A stretch of 64,000 bases of DNA from Craspedostauros australis (GCA_026770025.1 JAMXDE010000011.1:620001-684000), one strand, 5' to 3'. Counted from the stretch's first letter, positions 22,601 through 32,959 are shown. Notes: generated by a model from the sequence alone, not told the origin. Numbers and translations are program-made.

Positions 22601-24508
22601 TAATTATGGATTTCGCGTCACCACTTTGTGTCAGTGTGGCGAAGAATTGCAATAGTTTCCTGAACGGCGCAGTAGCTGTTGTCTTAGTCTGCTCGTATTG
22701 ATATTGGCTGTTTTATCTCTTCGCGTGTCTCGAACAAACAAGAACGACATCGAGGCGATGTCTTGGTCTTGAGATTCCGAGTACCCCAAAGTTTCGTCGA
22801 ACTTGTCACTCTATCGCTTCTCACCTCGTCGCCATCGACGCTTCACATCGCACGATACGTCTCAAGGAACATGACAAGTCTTCTCGACAGCTGTTCTCTG
22901 TTCCTCTCATTCTCTCATCTTTTCGCATTTTTCTCCATTCGTTCTTGGCCGGACGAGCCAGAGCATTCACTTCACTCATTTCAATCTGATTGGTGGCGTG
23001 TATGAGGGTGGACTTTGGGAACGTATCGTGAGCTTGGATTGCTCTATCTGTGGAGAACACTCTGCTCTCCTCGATTCTACTCGACTCTATGTGGATTAGA
23101 TTGAGGTTTGAGCGCCGTATCGAAGTTGTGAGCATCGGTACAAGTTGGGGCAATTTCCGCCTATCCAGACTACACGCCGACGAAGAATGAAGATCCGTGG
23201 AGCGGCCAACATCCAACTTTCGTCGCTCAGCTCATGGTGTGGAGGCGATGTTCGATGGTCGAGCGACACATCATACCACGACGATACAAATCACAAGAGA
23301 GGACTGAGCTCTCTCTCTCTCTCTGCCTGTTTTCCTGGCGCGACTGCCACGCTATACAGAGATGGCGGAATACACATTCTGTGGAGGAAGATCCGTATCC
23401 ATACTTCTACAAATGCAATCGAGCGCACGATGTGGAGGACTTTGCCGAATCCAGGAGAGTTCATCATCCGGCCACTTCAGGCAGAAAGAAGACGGGTGGA
23501 AGTGCTTGTCGGTGCCGCAGTCTGGCCAAGCACGCTCACCCATCGACTTTCTGTTTCACTCGCGGCAACAGCGGAGCTGATTTGTCAGAACAAGTCCCAG
23601 CGAAAAGAAACCACGCTTGAGGAGGCCGTCCATGCGGTCGATGGGTGGGTGTTGTATGTATGTAAGGGAGCCAATGTATGAGTAGCTCGTACATAAATGC
23701 GATGAAGTATGATACGCTCGAGTACGACCCAATACTCTCAACCAGCGACAAGATCCCTTTTGGGGTCGTGGCTTCAAGAAGTTTGATGAGTGCGGGACCA
23801 CCTTCGAATCGTACCTCCAAGGCGCAGATGATGGGACCTTGTGCTAGCCGTACGACTATGGAAGGGGTAAGGACAACACATGTTCAGTGCTGAGGTCGTA
23901 CCACACTCCGCGAGTATTATGTTTTGGTCCGACGAGTACGAACGGGTACCGAGTAGTGAGCCAACCGCATCTTTGCTTCATGGGTGTGGATTTGGGCATT
24001 TCTTGTCTGATTGGATCAACCGCAGAGTGCGTGCCCGCGCATGTTGTTTGGACAACGAGAGTGAAGTAAGAGCACAATGCGCGCTTGTGGAGCATGATGT
24101 TTTGCACAGAATGCTGCTTGTGGCAAAGTACTACACTCTATGTACTTTCTTCGAGTCGAGAGAACTGCAATGTGCTGCAAGTAGATTGTTGTGGCGGCTC
24201 TTCCTCCGAACATGCTTTTGTGTGCAACTGCTGATGAGACGGCAACAAGAAGAGTCTTATTTCATTCCAATCCTGGTACGCCAGCTTCACACAAACGAAG
24301 TGGACCGAAAAACATGCCGAAGCAGACATTTGAGCGCATTGCTGGAAATGAACCCGATGGATCTTGTTGAATGAGCAGTTCGCGTTGTTCACGACAACAA
24401 GCTGAGGGCGTACCTCAAGATCTGCTTGAGCAACTCTGTTCCAATCTACCATATTATGCCGGCAATGGGCTCCATGTCCAAGACTCCATCATCTCCATTG
24501 CGTTTTGC
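19639..24508. other. 4.9-kb region without a supported gene
   Basis: This is the longest gene-free stretch. From about 22300 down to 19700 the minus strand has several overlapping, Ser/Gln/His-rich open frames without recognisable motifs, including a short basic, helix-like frame at 22067-21921 (MTSSDRNDPQRRAARIERIR...). They cannot be joined into one convincing gene. A plus-strand frame at 23880-24374 also lacks family resemblance. The stretch could hold a decayed gene, a fast-evolving gene with short introns, or non-coding transcripts. Confidence 0.4.
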
Positions 24509-25468
24509 CTAGCTCCCTCCTCCAACGTATCCCTCGTCCAAGGGACCCGAGTCCGCAGCAGCGAGTTTGGCACCATCGGGACCGAACTTGTTGGAGTAGT
24601 AGCTGAGGAGACTTCCGTACGAGTTTTGTCGGTACTTGGTGTCGTAAACGTACTGCGAATTGATGGGCGCACCCGGTCTGTGATCATGCGCGCCGTTGTC
24701 GTTGGCCCAACCCAACCAGATGGAGGCAGCCTGCTGGCGCGCCGCAACCAACGTCGCGACGTTGTTGTCCGTGAGTGGCATGGTCAGGGAGGTGTAGAGA
24801 GGTCCGCGGATGAGCGCGTCTTCCTCGGTTGGCGAGTCTTGCGTTGGGACTGCGCCCTCCAATGCGGCCACGGTGGACGAAAGAAAGGTGATGACCTGCT
24901 CCGTTCCGAACTTGGTGTCGAAGTCACGTCGTGCGCCGGAGTATTCGAACGCCTTGCGGCCCAGCTCATCGGGTCCCGGGTAGTTGCCGGCCGCGTCTCT
25001 CATCTCGTAGTTGCCGTAGGCACGCGGGCGGAAATCGAGGACGAACTCGATGGAGGCACCATCGTTGACGATGGCGCACTTGGAAAAGAGGTGCGGGACG
25101 TCCGTCAAGGGTCCGTTGTAGATTGTCAACGACGAGAGCTGGGACTGTACGGAAAGCGAGGACAGCCAAGCGATGTTGGCCGGACCGGGCGCGTCCCTGG
25201 CATCCAACGCGGTCGGGCATCCGGCGATGGTCACCCCGCTCGCGGGCGTCCAGCTGGAGTCCACCTTGGGTGCCAGGTCGGGAATCGCGGCCGCGATGGC
25301 GTCGACGCTTGCCGCTTGGGATTGATCGAATGCGGCGATGGCGGCGGTCGGCGTGGCATGCAGTTGCGATGCCGACGCAACCTTGAAGGCTGCGGATCGG
25401 GGCGCCACGAAGGCATCGCTGAGGCAGCAGCCTGCGAATCCCACGAGGGTGGCAATGGACAACTTCAT
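24509..25468 (-). CDS. Plastid-targeted protein, red chlorophyll catabolite reductase-like, 319 aa
   Basis: Single exon. The N-terminus (MKLSIATLVGFAGCCLSDA-FVAP) is a signal peptide with a diatom-type plastid cleavage site, Phe at +1, then an Ala/Ser/Lys transit region. The mature part includes LTIYNGPLTDVPHLFSKCAI, an IEFVLDFRPRAYGNYEM block, and a C-terminal part with YDTKYRQNSYGSLLSYY. The 'PHL...D/PR' arrangement reminds me of red chlorophyll catabolite reductase and related ferredoxin-dependent bilin reductases, which reduce linear tetrapyrroles in plastids. This is recognition by pattern only, and the resemblance is modest. If right, the protein would act in chlorophyll breakdown or bilin metabolism. 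It is divergent from the neighbouring kinase gene. Otherwise it is a conserved plastid protein of unknown role. Confidence 0.7.
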   Translation of the reverse strand: MKLSIATLVGFAGCCLSDAFVAPRSAAFKVASASQLHATPTAAIAAFDQSQAASVDAIAAAIPDLAPKVDSSWTPASGVTIAGCPTALDARDAPGPANIAWLSSLSVQSQLSSLTIYNGPLTDVPHLFSKCAIVNDGASIEFVLDFRPRAYGNYEMRDAAGNYPGPDELGRKAFEYSGARRDFDTKFGTEQVITFLSSTVAALEGAVPTQDSPTEEDALIRGPLYTSLTMPLTDNNVATLVAARQQAASIWLGWANDNGAHDHRPGAPINSQYVYDTKYRQNSYGSLLSYYSNKFGPDGAKLAAADSGPLDEGYVGGGS

Positions 25469-26052
25469 CGTCTCGGCTGTTCAATTGTTGCTGTTGCTAT
25501 GTGTTGCTTGTGACGAGCAAGTTGGAGATGGCAAGATGGAGACGTCGTCGGTGCTGTTGGTGTCATTGTCGATTCGTTGCCTGTGTTGTTGGTGGTTGAC
25601 GCCGATCAAAGATCCCTTTTGGGTGAGATCTTGTGTTCTGTCGTGCGTCAGATCGTACCAAGACAGACGCTTCAGTTGAATCGTGAGATACGTTTCTGCG
25701 GGACCCAGAATATACAGAAGACCAAATTTGATGTACCGAAAGTTATGTGGAAATATACGTTTACGATATTTGTTTCGGGTTGTGCTTGTGGGCGCAAAAA
25801 CAGACACGTCGCGAGCGACTCTGTGACAACCTGTCTCATCCAAACAAGGTGATTGTGGAGGTGTGTTCGATTGCCAGACTCCGATCACACTCACGCTCAC
25901 ACTTGCGTTCTCTGGCTTCCGTCTGCCATCACTCATTGCTGTAGCTCGTACTCCACCCTATCATACAATACCAAACATCCTTGCAGTTGGACTCGAAGGG
26001 TCAACATCTTCAGTCGCATCTGCATTTGAATGGAGCATCTGTCGATTGAGTC
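25469..26052. other. Divergent promoter region (RCCR-like / kinase)
   Basis: A 584-bp spacer between two divergent genes. If the kinase starts at its internal Met (26407), the leader extends accordingly. No specific site was recognised. Confidence 0.4.
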
Positions 26053-27564
26053 GTGCTGATGAAGACTAAGGGAACAAGGATAATCAACACAAACATCAAC
26101 AGGAGTACAGGATCAAGCGACGGTATTGGTAGCATTGGCAGCATTGAAGGTGGTCGACAAGTGGGATCAAGACTGGAAGCATCATTGACAGCACCATTCA
26201 CAGCACCATTCACAGCATCAGCATCGTCATTAGCCACGGCGACAAAGACAAAGCCGATCACGACGACGACAGTCACGACGACAGCCAATCGAAGAAACCG
26301 TTCCGCCCCTGCGGGCTTGCATCAGTCACAAGCCAGCGCCGAAAGTGGCAATCCTCTGCGTGCTACGAGGATCAGCAACAGCAAGCGCCGCACGACAAGC
26401 GACGCCATGATTCCCATCGATTGGATTAACTTCATCGTGGAACTATTCGCACAAATCGTGGACTTCATGAGGGGATTGTGGGAGCGATTCACCAGCAAGG
26501 TCATCGAACTGGATTCAGGTCGCAGGGTGCGCATCGGCAGGAAGATTGCGGAGGGCGGGTTCAGCCTTGTCTTCCGCGCCACGGATTGCAACTCGCGCAA
26601 CCTCGTCTACGCTCTGAAGCGCATCCAATGTGCGGAACGAGAGGTCGTGGAGGCATGTCGCAAGGAAGCCAAAGTGCATCGGATGCTGGCGGATGACGAC
26701 GGCAGCGCATCCAGCAGCCACCCTGCCAGCAACAACGCCAACAACAGTAGCCGCAGCATCAGCGGCAGTAGCAACGCCAGTCACATGCACAACAACAACG
26801 TGCTCCCGTTGTTGGGCATGGCGTTTGTGGACGACTTTTGCTACATGCTCTTTCCCTTCATGCCCCACTCCCTGCGCACCGAAGTCAACCGCCGCATCTT
26901 TCACAACCACCACAGCAGAGACGGCAATTCGCTACCGCCATGGAGCGAGATCACTGTGTTGCAAATCTTTCGTGGCATTCTCAACGGTGTGCAGGCCATG
27001 CACCGGTTGAACATCTCCCACAGGGACATCAAGCTTGAAAACGTCCTCTTCCAAAGTCCCAAGGATCTGTCGACGCCAGTGTTGATGGACTTTGGTTCGA
27101 CGGGACCCTTGATCCAGCCCATCCAGCAACGCAGAGACGTGCTCTGCATCGCCGAGATGGCGAGCTCTCACACCACCATGCCGTACCGGCCACCCGAACT
27201 CTTCGATGGCGGCGTGCGGACGGGAGACGCCGACGTTGATTTCGCCAAGGTCGATGTTTGGAGCTTGGGGTGCACGCTGTTTGCCATCTTGTACGGTGCG
27301 TCGCCCTTCGAATCAGAATTCAATCGACAGACGGGCGCCATCCGCATCGTGGATTGTTCGCAACTGAGGGTCATTGGCAACGTGCCGTTCCCACCCGACG
27401 GCACGGGTCCATCCAAATGGTACTCGAAGCAGATACGGGCCTTGGTCCAATGGATGCTGCAGCAGGATCGTACGCAACGTCCCTTCCTGCCGGAAGTCAT
27501 CCATCGGGTGGAGACCATGCTTGCAGATCACAACGGGGAGCGGCACTTGGACATGGTGCTTTAG
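26053..27564 (+). CDS. Ser/Thr protein kinase, STK16/NAK-like, up to 503 aa
   Basis: A single-exon kinase. The glycine loop IAEGGFSLVFRA, the ATP lysine in YALKRIQC, the catalytic loop HRDIKLENVLF, the metal-binding DFGSTGP and the activation segment end PYRPPELF are all present, followed by DVWSLGCTLFAILYG. The pattern ALKRI-C...E...KEA-VHR and the HxDIK-N loop resemble STK16 (MPSK1), a membrane-associated kinase of the Golgi and secretory route. An Asn/Ser-rich insert after the C helix (SHPASNNANNSSRS) is lineage-specific. The start is uncertain. The first 118 residues are low-complexity (Thr/Ala-rich, partly from a short DNA repeat near 26190-26220), and an internal Met at 26407 begins a hydrophobic amphipathic stretch (MIPIDWINFIVELFAQ) right before the domain. 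Human STK16 has only a short, acylated N-terminus, so the later start is plausible. Confidence 0.85.
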   Translation: MLMKTKGTRIINTNINRSTGSSDGIGSIGSIEGGRQVGSRLEASLTAPFTAPFTASASSLATATKTKPITTTTVTTTANRRNRSAPAGLHQSQASAESGNPLRATRISNSKRRTTSDAMIPIDWINFIVELFAQIVDFMRGLWERFTSKVIELDSGRRVRIGRKIAEGGFSLVFRATDCNSRNLVYALKRIQCAEREVVEACRKEAKVHRMLADDDGSASSSHPASNNANNSSRSISGSSNASHMHNNNVLPLLGMAFVDDFCYMLFPFMPHSLRTEVNRRIFHNHHSRDGNSLPPWSEITVLQIFRGILNGVQAMHRLNISHRDIKLENVLFQSPKDLSTPVLMDFGSTGPLIQPIQQRRDVLCIAEMASSHTTMPYRPPELFDGGVRTGDADVDFAKVDVWSLGCTLFAILYGASPFESEFNRQTGAIRIVDCSQLRVIGNVPFPPDGTGPSKWYSKQIRALVQWMLQQDRTQRPFLPEVIHRVETMLADHNGERHLDMVL

Positions 27565-27726
27565 GTAAACAAACATCGATGGCAAGGTTTTGCTTTCATT
27601 GCCATGCTGGATCTTAACTACTGACAAGTCGAGGAGTAGAGATCTATATACTCTATCGTGCGCTACCAGGCAAGCAAGTAGATTTGCATGTGGATGCCTT
27701 GGGTCGTTACGTGCATGCTCGTTCGA

Positions 27727-30297
27727 TCACATATGCAGATCATCCTCCCCAAGCACAGAATTGTTCATTCGATTCTGTTTGCGCGCATCGCGCATGGCCT
27801 GGAGTTCAGCTTGACGGTCCACTCGCGAATTGGCGCTTTGGATGACCTGGTACCCATCCAAGGTTGTTTCATCGTACGATTCATCGTTCTTGGCGCCATC
27901 TTCGTCAATGTTGTTGGTTGGTGTTGTATCTTCTTGAACACTGGTGGGTGCCTCGCTGACTGCCGGCGAATCCTTCTCCTTGGCTGCGGCGATCGACGCC
28001 AGAAACTCGCCCGGGTCGGTGTATGGTGGCACCAGACGCTCTTCGCCCGTTTCACGATCAACGTGGTAGATTCGAAAGCCTGGATCTGGGCGTTCTTCGG
28101 AACTTTCCGGATTCAGCTCCGTCGAAACGCTGGCCTTGTTTTGACGGATCTTTTCGTACATGCCCTCCAGCTCGGGATCCGATGTATCGTCACTTTCGGC
28201 TGCTTCGGACGCCGGTGGTTCATCGGTGGAGTCGTCTGTAAAGCTGTATCCTTCCAAGGTCGAACCGAAAAAGTCGCTGCGATTCTTGATTCGTTTCTCA
28301 CGCATGGTGCGTGCAATATCGTCGTCCTTTGCGGCAGCTTCATGGATTCGTTGGTATCCATCAAACATGTCGTCGCTGGAAGCATCATCCGTGCCTTCGT
28401 CGGTGTCTGCAGGCGCAGCTGGCGCGGCACTCACGGTCAATGCATCGGCCATGGACACTGTGAATGGCACGTCTTTGTTTTCTTCCAGAGCAGGCAGATC
28501 GGCGCTTGGTGCACCCTTGCTGGGCAGTTTGGGCTCAACGGTCACATCAACTTTCGTCGTCGCGTCGTCGTCGACTGTACTGCCGCTGTTGCCCTTGCCG
28601 CGTGTGGCAAATCCAGTGAATGCCGTGGCATCTTCAATGCCCTTGGATGCAGCACGCTCGAAGGCTTCGTCGCCGCTGTCGTCCCACAAGCTCTCACGAT
28701 CTTTTCTGCGTTCTTCGTTCGCGGATCGCGCGGTGGAGTAGGAACCAAGCTCCGTTCCGACGGCCGCCGCAACGCCAACGCCCGACTTGCGCTGGTGGAT
28801 GGGGTACATGGAAGCGGCGTATCGTGCGTTGGCCGCCATCGCGGCGCCGCCGCCCTTGGCAGTGAATCGATCCCACGCAAATGCGTCCAGAAAGGTGGCA
28901 TCCTTCTCGCTGAGCTCCGTCCCCGCAATGAGCGAGGCCAGCAGCTCTCCCGTCTTGGGTGCCAGCAAAACGCCGTTCCTCCAATATCCACCTGCCAAGA
29001 AGAGGCCTTCCCATGGCGTGCGGCCCATGATGGGGGCCTTGTCCGGTGTCGTCGGTCGCAGCCCGGCCCACGTTTCCTCCAAGGGGAGATCGCCGAGGCC
29101 CGGTACGAGTTGAAGCGCATGATGCAGAATGTGCATGATACCGGACGGCGTCACGTTGGGATCGAAGCTGCCTGCCTCCACGGTGGCCCCAATGACGATG
29201 CGCCCATCCGCTTTGGGAACAATGTACGAATCTTGCGCAAAGAGGACGCGCCGTAGAATCGGCGGTCTGTCCTTCGGCATTCTCAAGGACAGCGATTGTC
29301 CCTTGTGTGGTTCGAGCGGCACCGGTAGCAGGTTTCTCATCCAGGCTCCGTTGGCGACGAGGACGGCATTGGCGGACATGTACTTGCCGTTCTTGAGCCA
29401 CAATCCTCGGCATTGACCCTCCTCCAAATCCAGCGACGTGACCTCGTAATTCTTGCCGGTCAGGAACTGCACGCCGGCCCCGACACAGGCCGCCCTCAGA
29501 CTGCACGTCAGCCGCCTCGCGTCGACACTGGCATCCTCCGGAAACCACCAACCGCCCACGACATCCTGATGGACGTTGGGTTCCAGCTCCCGCACCTGAT
29601 ACGAATCCAACCACACCGCCGATCCGTCTTGGCTGGGCGGTGCCCACGTGGCCACGGAATCTCCCGCAAAGGCCGGTGCCAGGAATCCGCCCGATGCGAC
29701 GTAGCCCACATCCCAACCTTCCATACCATCGGTGCCGCTCGGAGCGTGCAGAAATGGTTCGCCTTCGTCGCCCGACTCGCGTGCCATGCACTCCACAAAA
29801 TCCACGAACTGGGGATACATGCGCTTGCTGGCCATGCAGAGATCGAGGTAATTGCCCTTGGACAGTCGTTCCGAATTGGGCGCCAGCATGCCGGCCGCCG
29901 CGAAGCTTCCGACGGAGGTTTGGGATTGGGAACCATCTTCGCGATCCAAGATGGTGATGTGACGGTCGGGATCGATTTCCGACAAGTATAGAGCGACGGA
30001 CAATCCGGCAAGGCCGTTGCCGACGATTACGACATCCTTGGATTGGCCGGATCCGCGTCGACGGCCGTTGTTGCTGCTGCTATGTGGAGGTGCTGTGCCA
30101 TCAAATGGCAATTGGGTTGCACTCAGCTGTTGCTGCCGCGGAGATCGAATGGACGCGTGGTTGCTGCTGCTGTCGAATCGATGAAATGGTGATGAATGCT
30201 GTCGTTGCAGGTGCAGCGGTGAAGGTTGGAAGGCTTGGGCATGCAGCGTGAACCAGCCGATGCAGCCGAATGCGACAGACGCAATCTGGATGGTCAT
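27727..30297 (-). CDS. Plastid ThiO-type FAD amine oxidase with long repeat tail, 856 aa
   Basis: The start at 30297 gives a signal peptide and plastid site (GWFTLHAQA-FQP); longer frames upstream have no such signal. The FAD-binding Rossmann motif VVIVGNGLAGLS lies at about residues 89-100, followed by ILDRED. The remaining oxidase fold is clear: SFAAAGMLAP, GGWWFPEDASVDARRL, VLVANGAWM, GHKGQSLSLR-like PHKGQSLSLR, PKADGRIVIGATVE and the terminal GGYWRNGVLLAP. This matches ThiO (glycine oxidase), which makes dehydroglycine for thiamine thiazole in plastids and bacteria. From about residue 540 the protein continues for some 310 residues that are not part of ThiO: acidic, with two related segments (DGYQRIHEAA...REKRIKNR and DGYQVIQSAN...RDARKQNR). 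In some cyanobacteria ThiO is fused to ThiG, but this tail is not ThiG. The gene is convergent with the kinase, 162 bp apart. Confidence 0.85.
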   Translation of the reverse strand: MTIQIASVAFGCIGWFTLHAQAFQPSPLHLQRQHSSPFHRFDSSSNHASIRSPRQQQLSATQLPFDGTAPPHSSSNNGRRRGSGQSKDVVIVGNGLAGLSVALYLSEIDPDRHITILDREDGSQSQTSVGSFAAAGMLAPNSERLSKGNYLDLCMASKRMYPQFVDFVECMARESGDEGEPFLHAPSGTDGMEGWDVGYVASGGFLAPAFAGDSVATWAPPSQDGSAVWLDSYQVRELEPNVHQDVVGGWWFPEDASVDARRLTCSLRAACVGAGVQFLTGKNYEVTSLDLEEGQCRGLWLKNGKYMSANAVLVANGAWMRNLLPVPLEPHKGQSLSLRMPKDRPPILRRVLFAQDSYIVPKADGRIVIGATVEAGSFDPNVTPSGIMHILHHALQLVPGLGDLPLEETWAGLRPTTPDKAPIMGRTPWEGLFLAGGYWRNGVLLAPKTGELLASLIAGTELSEKDATFLDAFAWDRFTAKGGGAAMAANARYAASMYPIHQRKSGVGVAAAVGTELGSYSTARSANEERRKDRESLWDDSGDEAFERAASKGIEDATAFTGFATRGKGNSGSTVDDDATTKVDVTVEPKLPSKGAPSADLPALEENKDVPFTVSMADALTVSAAPAAPADTDEGTDDASSDDMFDGYQRIHEAAAKDDDIARTMREKRIKNRSDFFGSTLEGYSFTDDSTDEPPASEAAESDDTSDPELEGMYEKIRQNKASVSTELNPESSEERPDPGFRIYHVDRETGEERLVPPYTDPGEFLASIAAAKEKDSPAVSEAPTSVQEDTTPTNNIDEDGAKNDESYDETTLDGYQVIQSANSRVDRQAELQAMRDARKQNRMNNSVLGEDDLHM

Positions 30298-30885
30298 CGT
30301 TTTACTCGGCTCGACTCGGCTTGGCTTGGTGACAATGGATTGGAATAAGTTTTGTGATAGATCTTGTGATGAAGGCTCGAAGTGAAGCCTCGGTCTCAAT
30401 GAGTGTTGTCGCAGCTGTGTCGAATCTTGTGGTTGAATGTGTGCGTCCGAGTGCGTACGAGTATGAGTCCTCTGCCTTGTTTTGTGTGTGAGGGGAACAG
30501 AAATGATAATTGGCATCAAGGATCCATCTCTCGTCGGAGTGACACCAACCACCAATGATGGAATCTTTCTTCGTGGCTGACGGAGGACTGACGATCCCTC
30601 CAAACGTGGGCTCTTTCGCCAACGAGGAATCTTGTCGAACCTCCCATCGCCGCAGACGTGACATGCTATCTATTCGACGATACGGAGTGTGGTGCGCAAG
30701 TGAACATGGACTACGAGTAGTCGCAGAGAGACGAATAGGGCAGCAATGCATTATACTTTCCTCCTCTTGGTCAACCCATGCTGTCCGTCTCACTACAATA
30801 GTAGTGTAACAAACAAACTGAATATAATATAGAATAGTAATGAAATACTCAAGAGAGTAATCGGTCTCCTGCTACCCTCTCGACC
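30298..30885. other. Spacer between ThiO-like and MnmM-like genes
   Basis: A 588-bp tandem spacer on the minus strand, serving as promoter and 5' leader for the ThiO-like gene. No specific motif was recognised. Confidence 0.4.
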
Positions 30886-32148
30886 CTACTTGATGCGAGT
30901 TGCAGTGACAAGTATCGGAGCACGATCCATCCCCTTCTTGTGGTGTTCGGAAACCCTCCAGGTCTGCTTCGGTGATCCATCCTCCACCAACCGTTCCATG
31001 CCATCGACGATGCGTTGCTGGACAGCATCGCTGCACCGACCTGCTTTGCATTCCTCCAGCAAGAAGCCTTGCCATGTCTGTATGTTGGAAGAGAGGAGGG
31101 CGGCGCATTCCAACAGAATCCGCACGGCCCGGTCTTCCTCGGGATTGGTCTTGGGATACGTCATTGCCGAGATCATGCCACCGACGCGCACGAGCAACAG
31201 CGCATCGACGATGGACTCGATGGTCGTGTCCATCTGCGTCAGCACGCGCGTCTTGCTGTCGCTCTGCGGCAGAAATCCCAAATTGTACACAACGAGCGCC
31301 ACTTGCGACACAGGCGGCAGCGGCGAATGCGACATGCACACGACCTCGATCTGTCCATTCTGCAGCAACGATTCGTCGATGCCACCGTCGCGCAATGTCT
31401 GCACCGTCGCATCGCATGCCTGCTGTTGCACGTCGATGCACAGCAACCGCGACTGCGCGGGCGTTGCGTCGAACAGCATCTGCGCCAAGGCCAACGAGTC
31501 GTGTCCGTTGCCGCACGTTGCGTCGATGGCCGTGTCGAGTCCAGGCCGCAGAACGGATTGCCACAGGACATGGGCCAGCGCCGTGTTGGCGATTGCGGGA
31601 TTGCCGCGGTACGACACTTGCGTTGGTTCTGCGGCAGCCAACGATGGCGTCGATGCAGCAGCTGGCGCATCTTCGAAAGTGCCCTTGCTGTCGAGCGTCG
31701 ACTGTGCTCTGGATGCGGCAGTTTGAATGAGGTCATGCACCGACGATTCCACAGATGGGCCTTGCGTTCTCTGCAAGTCCGACGAGGGCGCTGCTTCCAC
31801 TCGTATTTCAGTGGCTTCCACCACAGCAGCATCTTTCCTCCCAAGCGTGGAGGATGCTCGATTGATCATGCCTCCCATCAATCCTTGCACAGCGGCTCTC
31901 GTCGCCGTTGCCCGATCGCCGTCCACGCTCGACCCAAACAGCGCTGAAGGAGCTGTCCAACCATTTCTCCTTTCGAATGTCACCGGCCTGATCTCTTTGG
32001 CAGCGCTGTTTCTTGCGTGTCGGACGAGACGGGCGCCTCGGAATGCGCTTGTCGTTGAAACCGAATTCAGCATGATCATGATCGCGAAGATGATCGAGCG
32101 GCTGCAACAGAAAGACACGCGGATGGGTGCTCGTGATATCGCCGGCAT
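30886..32148 (-). CDS. Plastid SAM-dependent methyltransferase, MnmM/YtqB-like, 420 aa
   Basis: A single exon. The N-terminus has a hydrophobic segment (SIIFAIMIMLNSVS) ending at TSA-FRG, a plastid presequence with Phe at +1, then about 150 residues of variable, Ala/Ser-rich sequence. The catalytic domain starts around NPAIANTALAHVLW and has the SAM-binding motif DTAIDATCGNGHDSLALA, then LLCIDVQ, VALVVYNLGFLP (NLG motif) and the C-terminal MISAMTYPKTNPEED. This fits the rRNA_methylase/YtqB family. Bacterial YtqB and its plant chloroplast relative are reported to be MnmM, which methylates the wobble 5-aminomethyl-2-thiouridine of tRNA. A role in modifying plastid tRNAs follows by inference. 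It lies on the same strand as the ThiO-like gene, and is divergent from the EH-domain gene. The choice between the first Met and later Mets does not affect the catalytic domain. Confidence 0.85.
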   Translation of the reverse strand: MPAISRAPIRVSFCCSRSIIFAIMIMLNSVSTTSAFRGARLVRHARNSAAKEIRPVTFERRNGWTAPSALFGSSVDGDRATATRAAVQGLMGGMINRASSTLGRKDAAVVEATEIRVEAAPSSDLQRTQGPSVESSVHDLIQTAASRAQSTLDSKGTFEDAPAAASTPSLAAAEPTQVSYRGNPAIANTALAHVLWQSVLRPGLDTAIDATCGNGHDSLALAQMLFDATPAQSRLLCIDVQQQACDATVQTLRDGGIDESLLQNGQIEVVCMSHSPLPPVSQVALVVYNLGFLPQSDSKTRVLTQMDTTIESIVDALLLVRVGGMISAMTYPKTNPEEDRAVRILLECAALLSSNIQTWQGFLLEECKAGRCSDAVQQRIVDGMERLVEDGSPKQTWRVSEHHKKGMDRAPILVTATRIK

Positions 32149-32959
32149 TGTGGAGTTGGAGATGACGCAGGCAGAAGTCGTCGACTGCAGTGATGAGAAG
32201 GGCTGTTGGAATGCTCTTTGCCTTGCTCTGCCTTGTTTGTTGTGCGGTGACTGGTCTCACAATGTGTGCGAGCAGCACCTGGATCTCGGGCTGGTGGCGA
32301 CAACACGATGTTCGGTGAGGGTGACATCATCTTCGCGATCTTCTGTGTGTTTCCACGTTTCTCTCGTTCGTTTGGATTCTGGCGCGACGAATACTACGCA
32401 AAAGATACCATGCTCACGTGGTCTGTTGTTTCTCCCATTTGAACAACACGACTTACTTCCATCCGCACTCCGCCGGGTCGAATCACGTGACAATGTCTTA
32501 TAAGACATCAAGTGCGACATGAAAGTTCACCAAATCAACGGAAGACAATGCGAGAGGGACATCGCCGCGAACGGGGCTGAATCGGCGCCTTCGCATCGCC
32601 GTCATAGTTCGCGCACCACTGTGGTTGTGAAGCGCGCGGAGACTGCCGCCACAAGCCAACGCAACCAAGCACAAACGCATTTGCGCGCACACGACGTCGC
32701 TGTTGCAAACAGTTGTTGGAAAGATCCAAAGCAGGCGCCACAAAAGAACCGAGTGGAAGACTGCCACCGGTTTCGTCATCGTCCCTCCGCACGAGCCAAG
32801 AGACAGACACAGAGACAGAGAGTTGGGATTGACGGAAGGAAGCCATTCATCGAGCACCGCAACAACGCCGATCGTGGATAGTAGCAACTGCACCAACCCA
32901 TTCGAGCACCCATCAAGCACCAACACACTCGATCTCACTCCATCGCACTCCATCGCACC
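32149..32959. other. Divergent promoter region (MnmM-like / EH protein)
   Basis: An 811-bp spacer. The right-hand 100 bp is CA-rich with repeated CATCGCAC and AGCACC motifs, as expected for a 5' leader. No supported gene. Confidence 0.4.

Noticed and set aside
23880-24374. 164-residue plus-strand frame in the long gap
   Set aside because: Cys/Arg-rich without any domain or helix pattern, and no supporting splice or neighbour; too weak to list as a gene.
27688-29256. 522-residue plus-strand frame opposite the ThiO-like gene
   Set aside because: The minus strand holds the FAD-binding motif and plastid presequence; the plus frame has no family resemblance.
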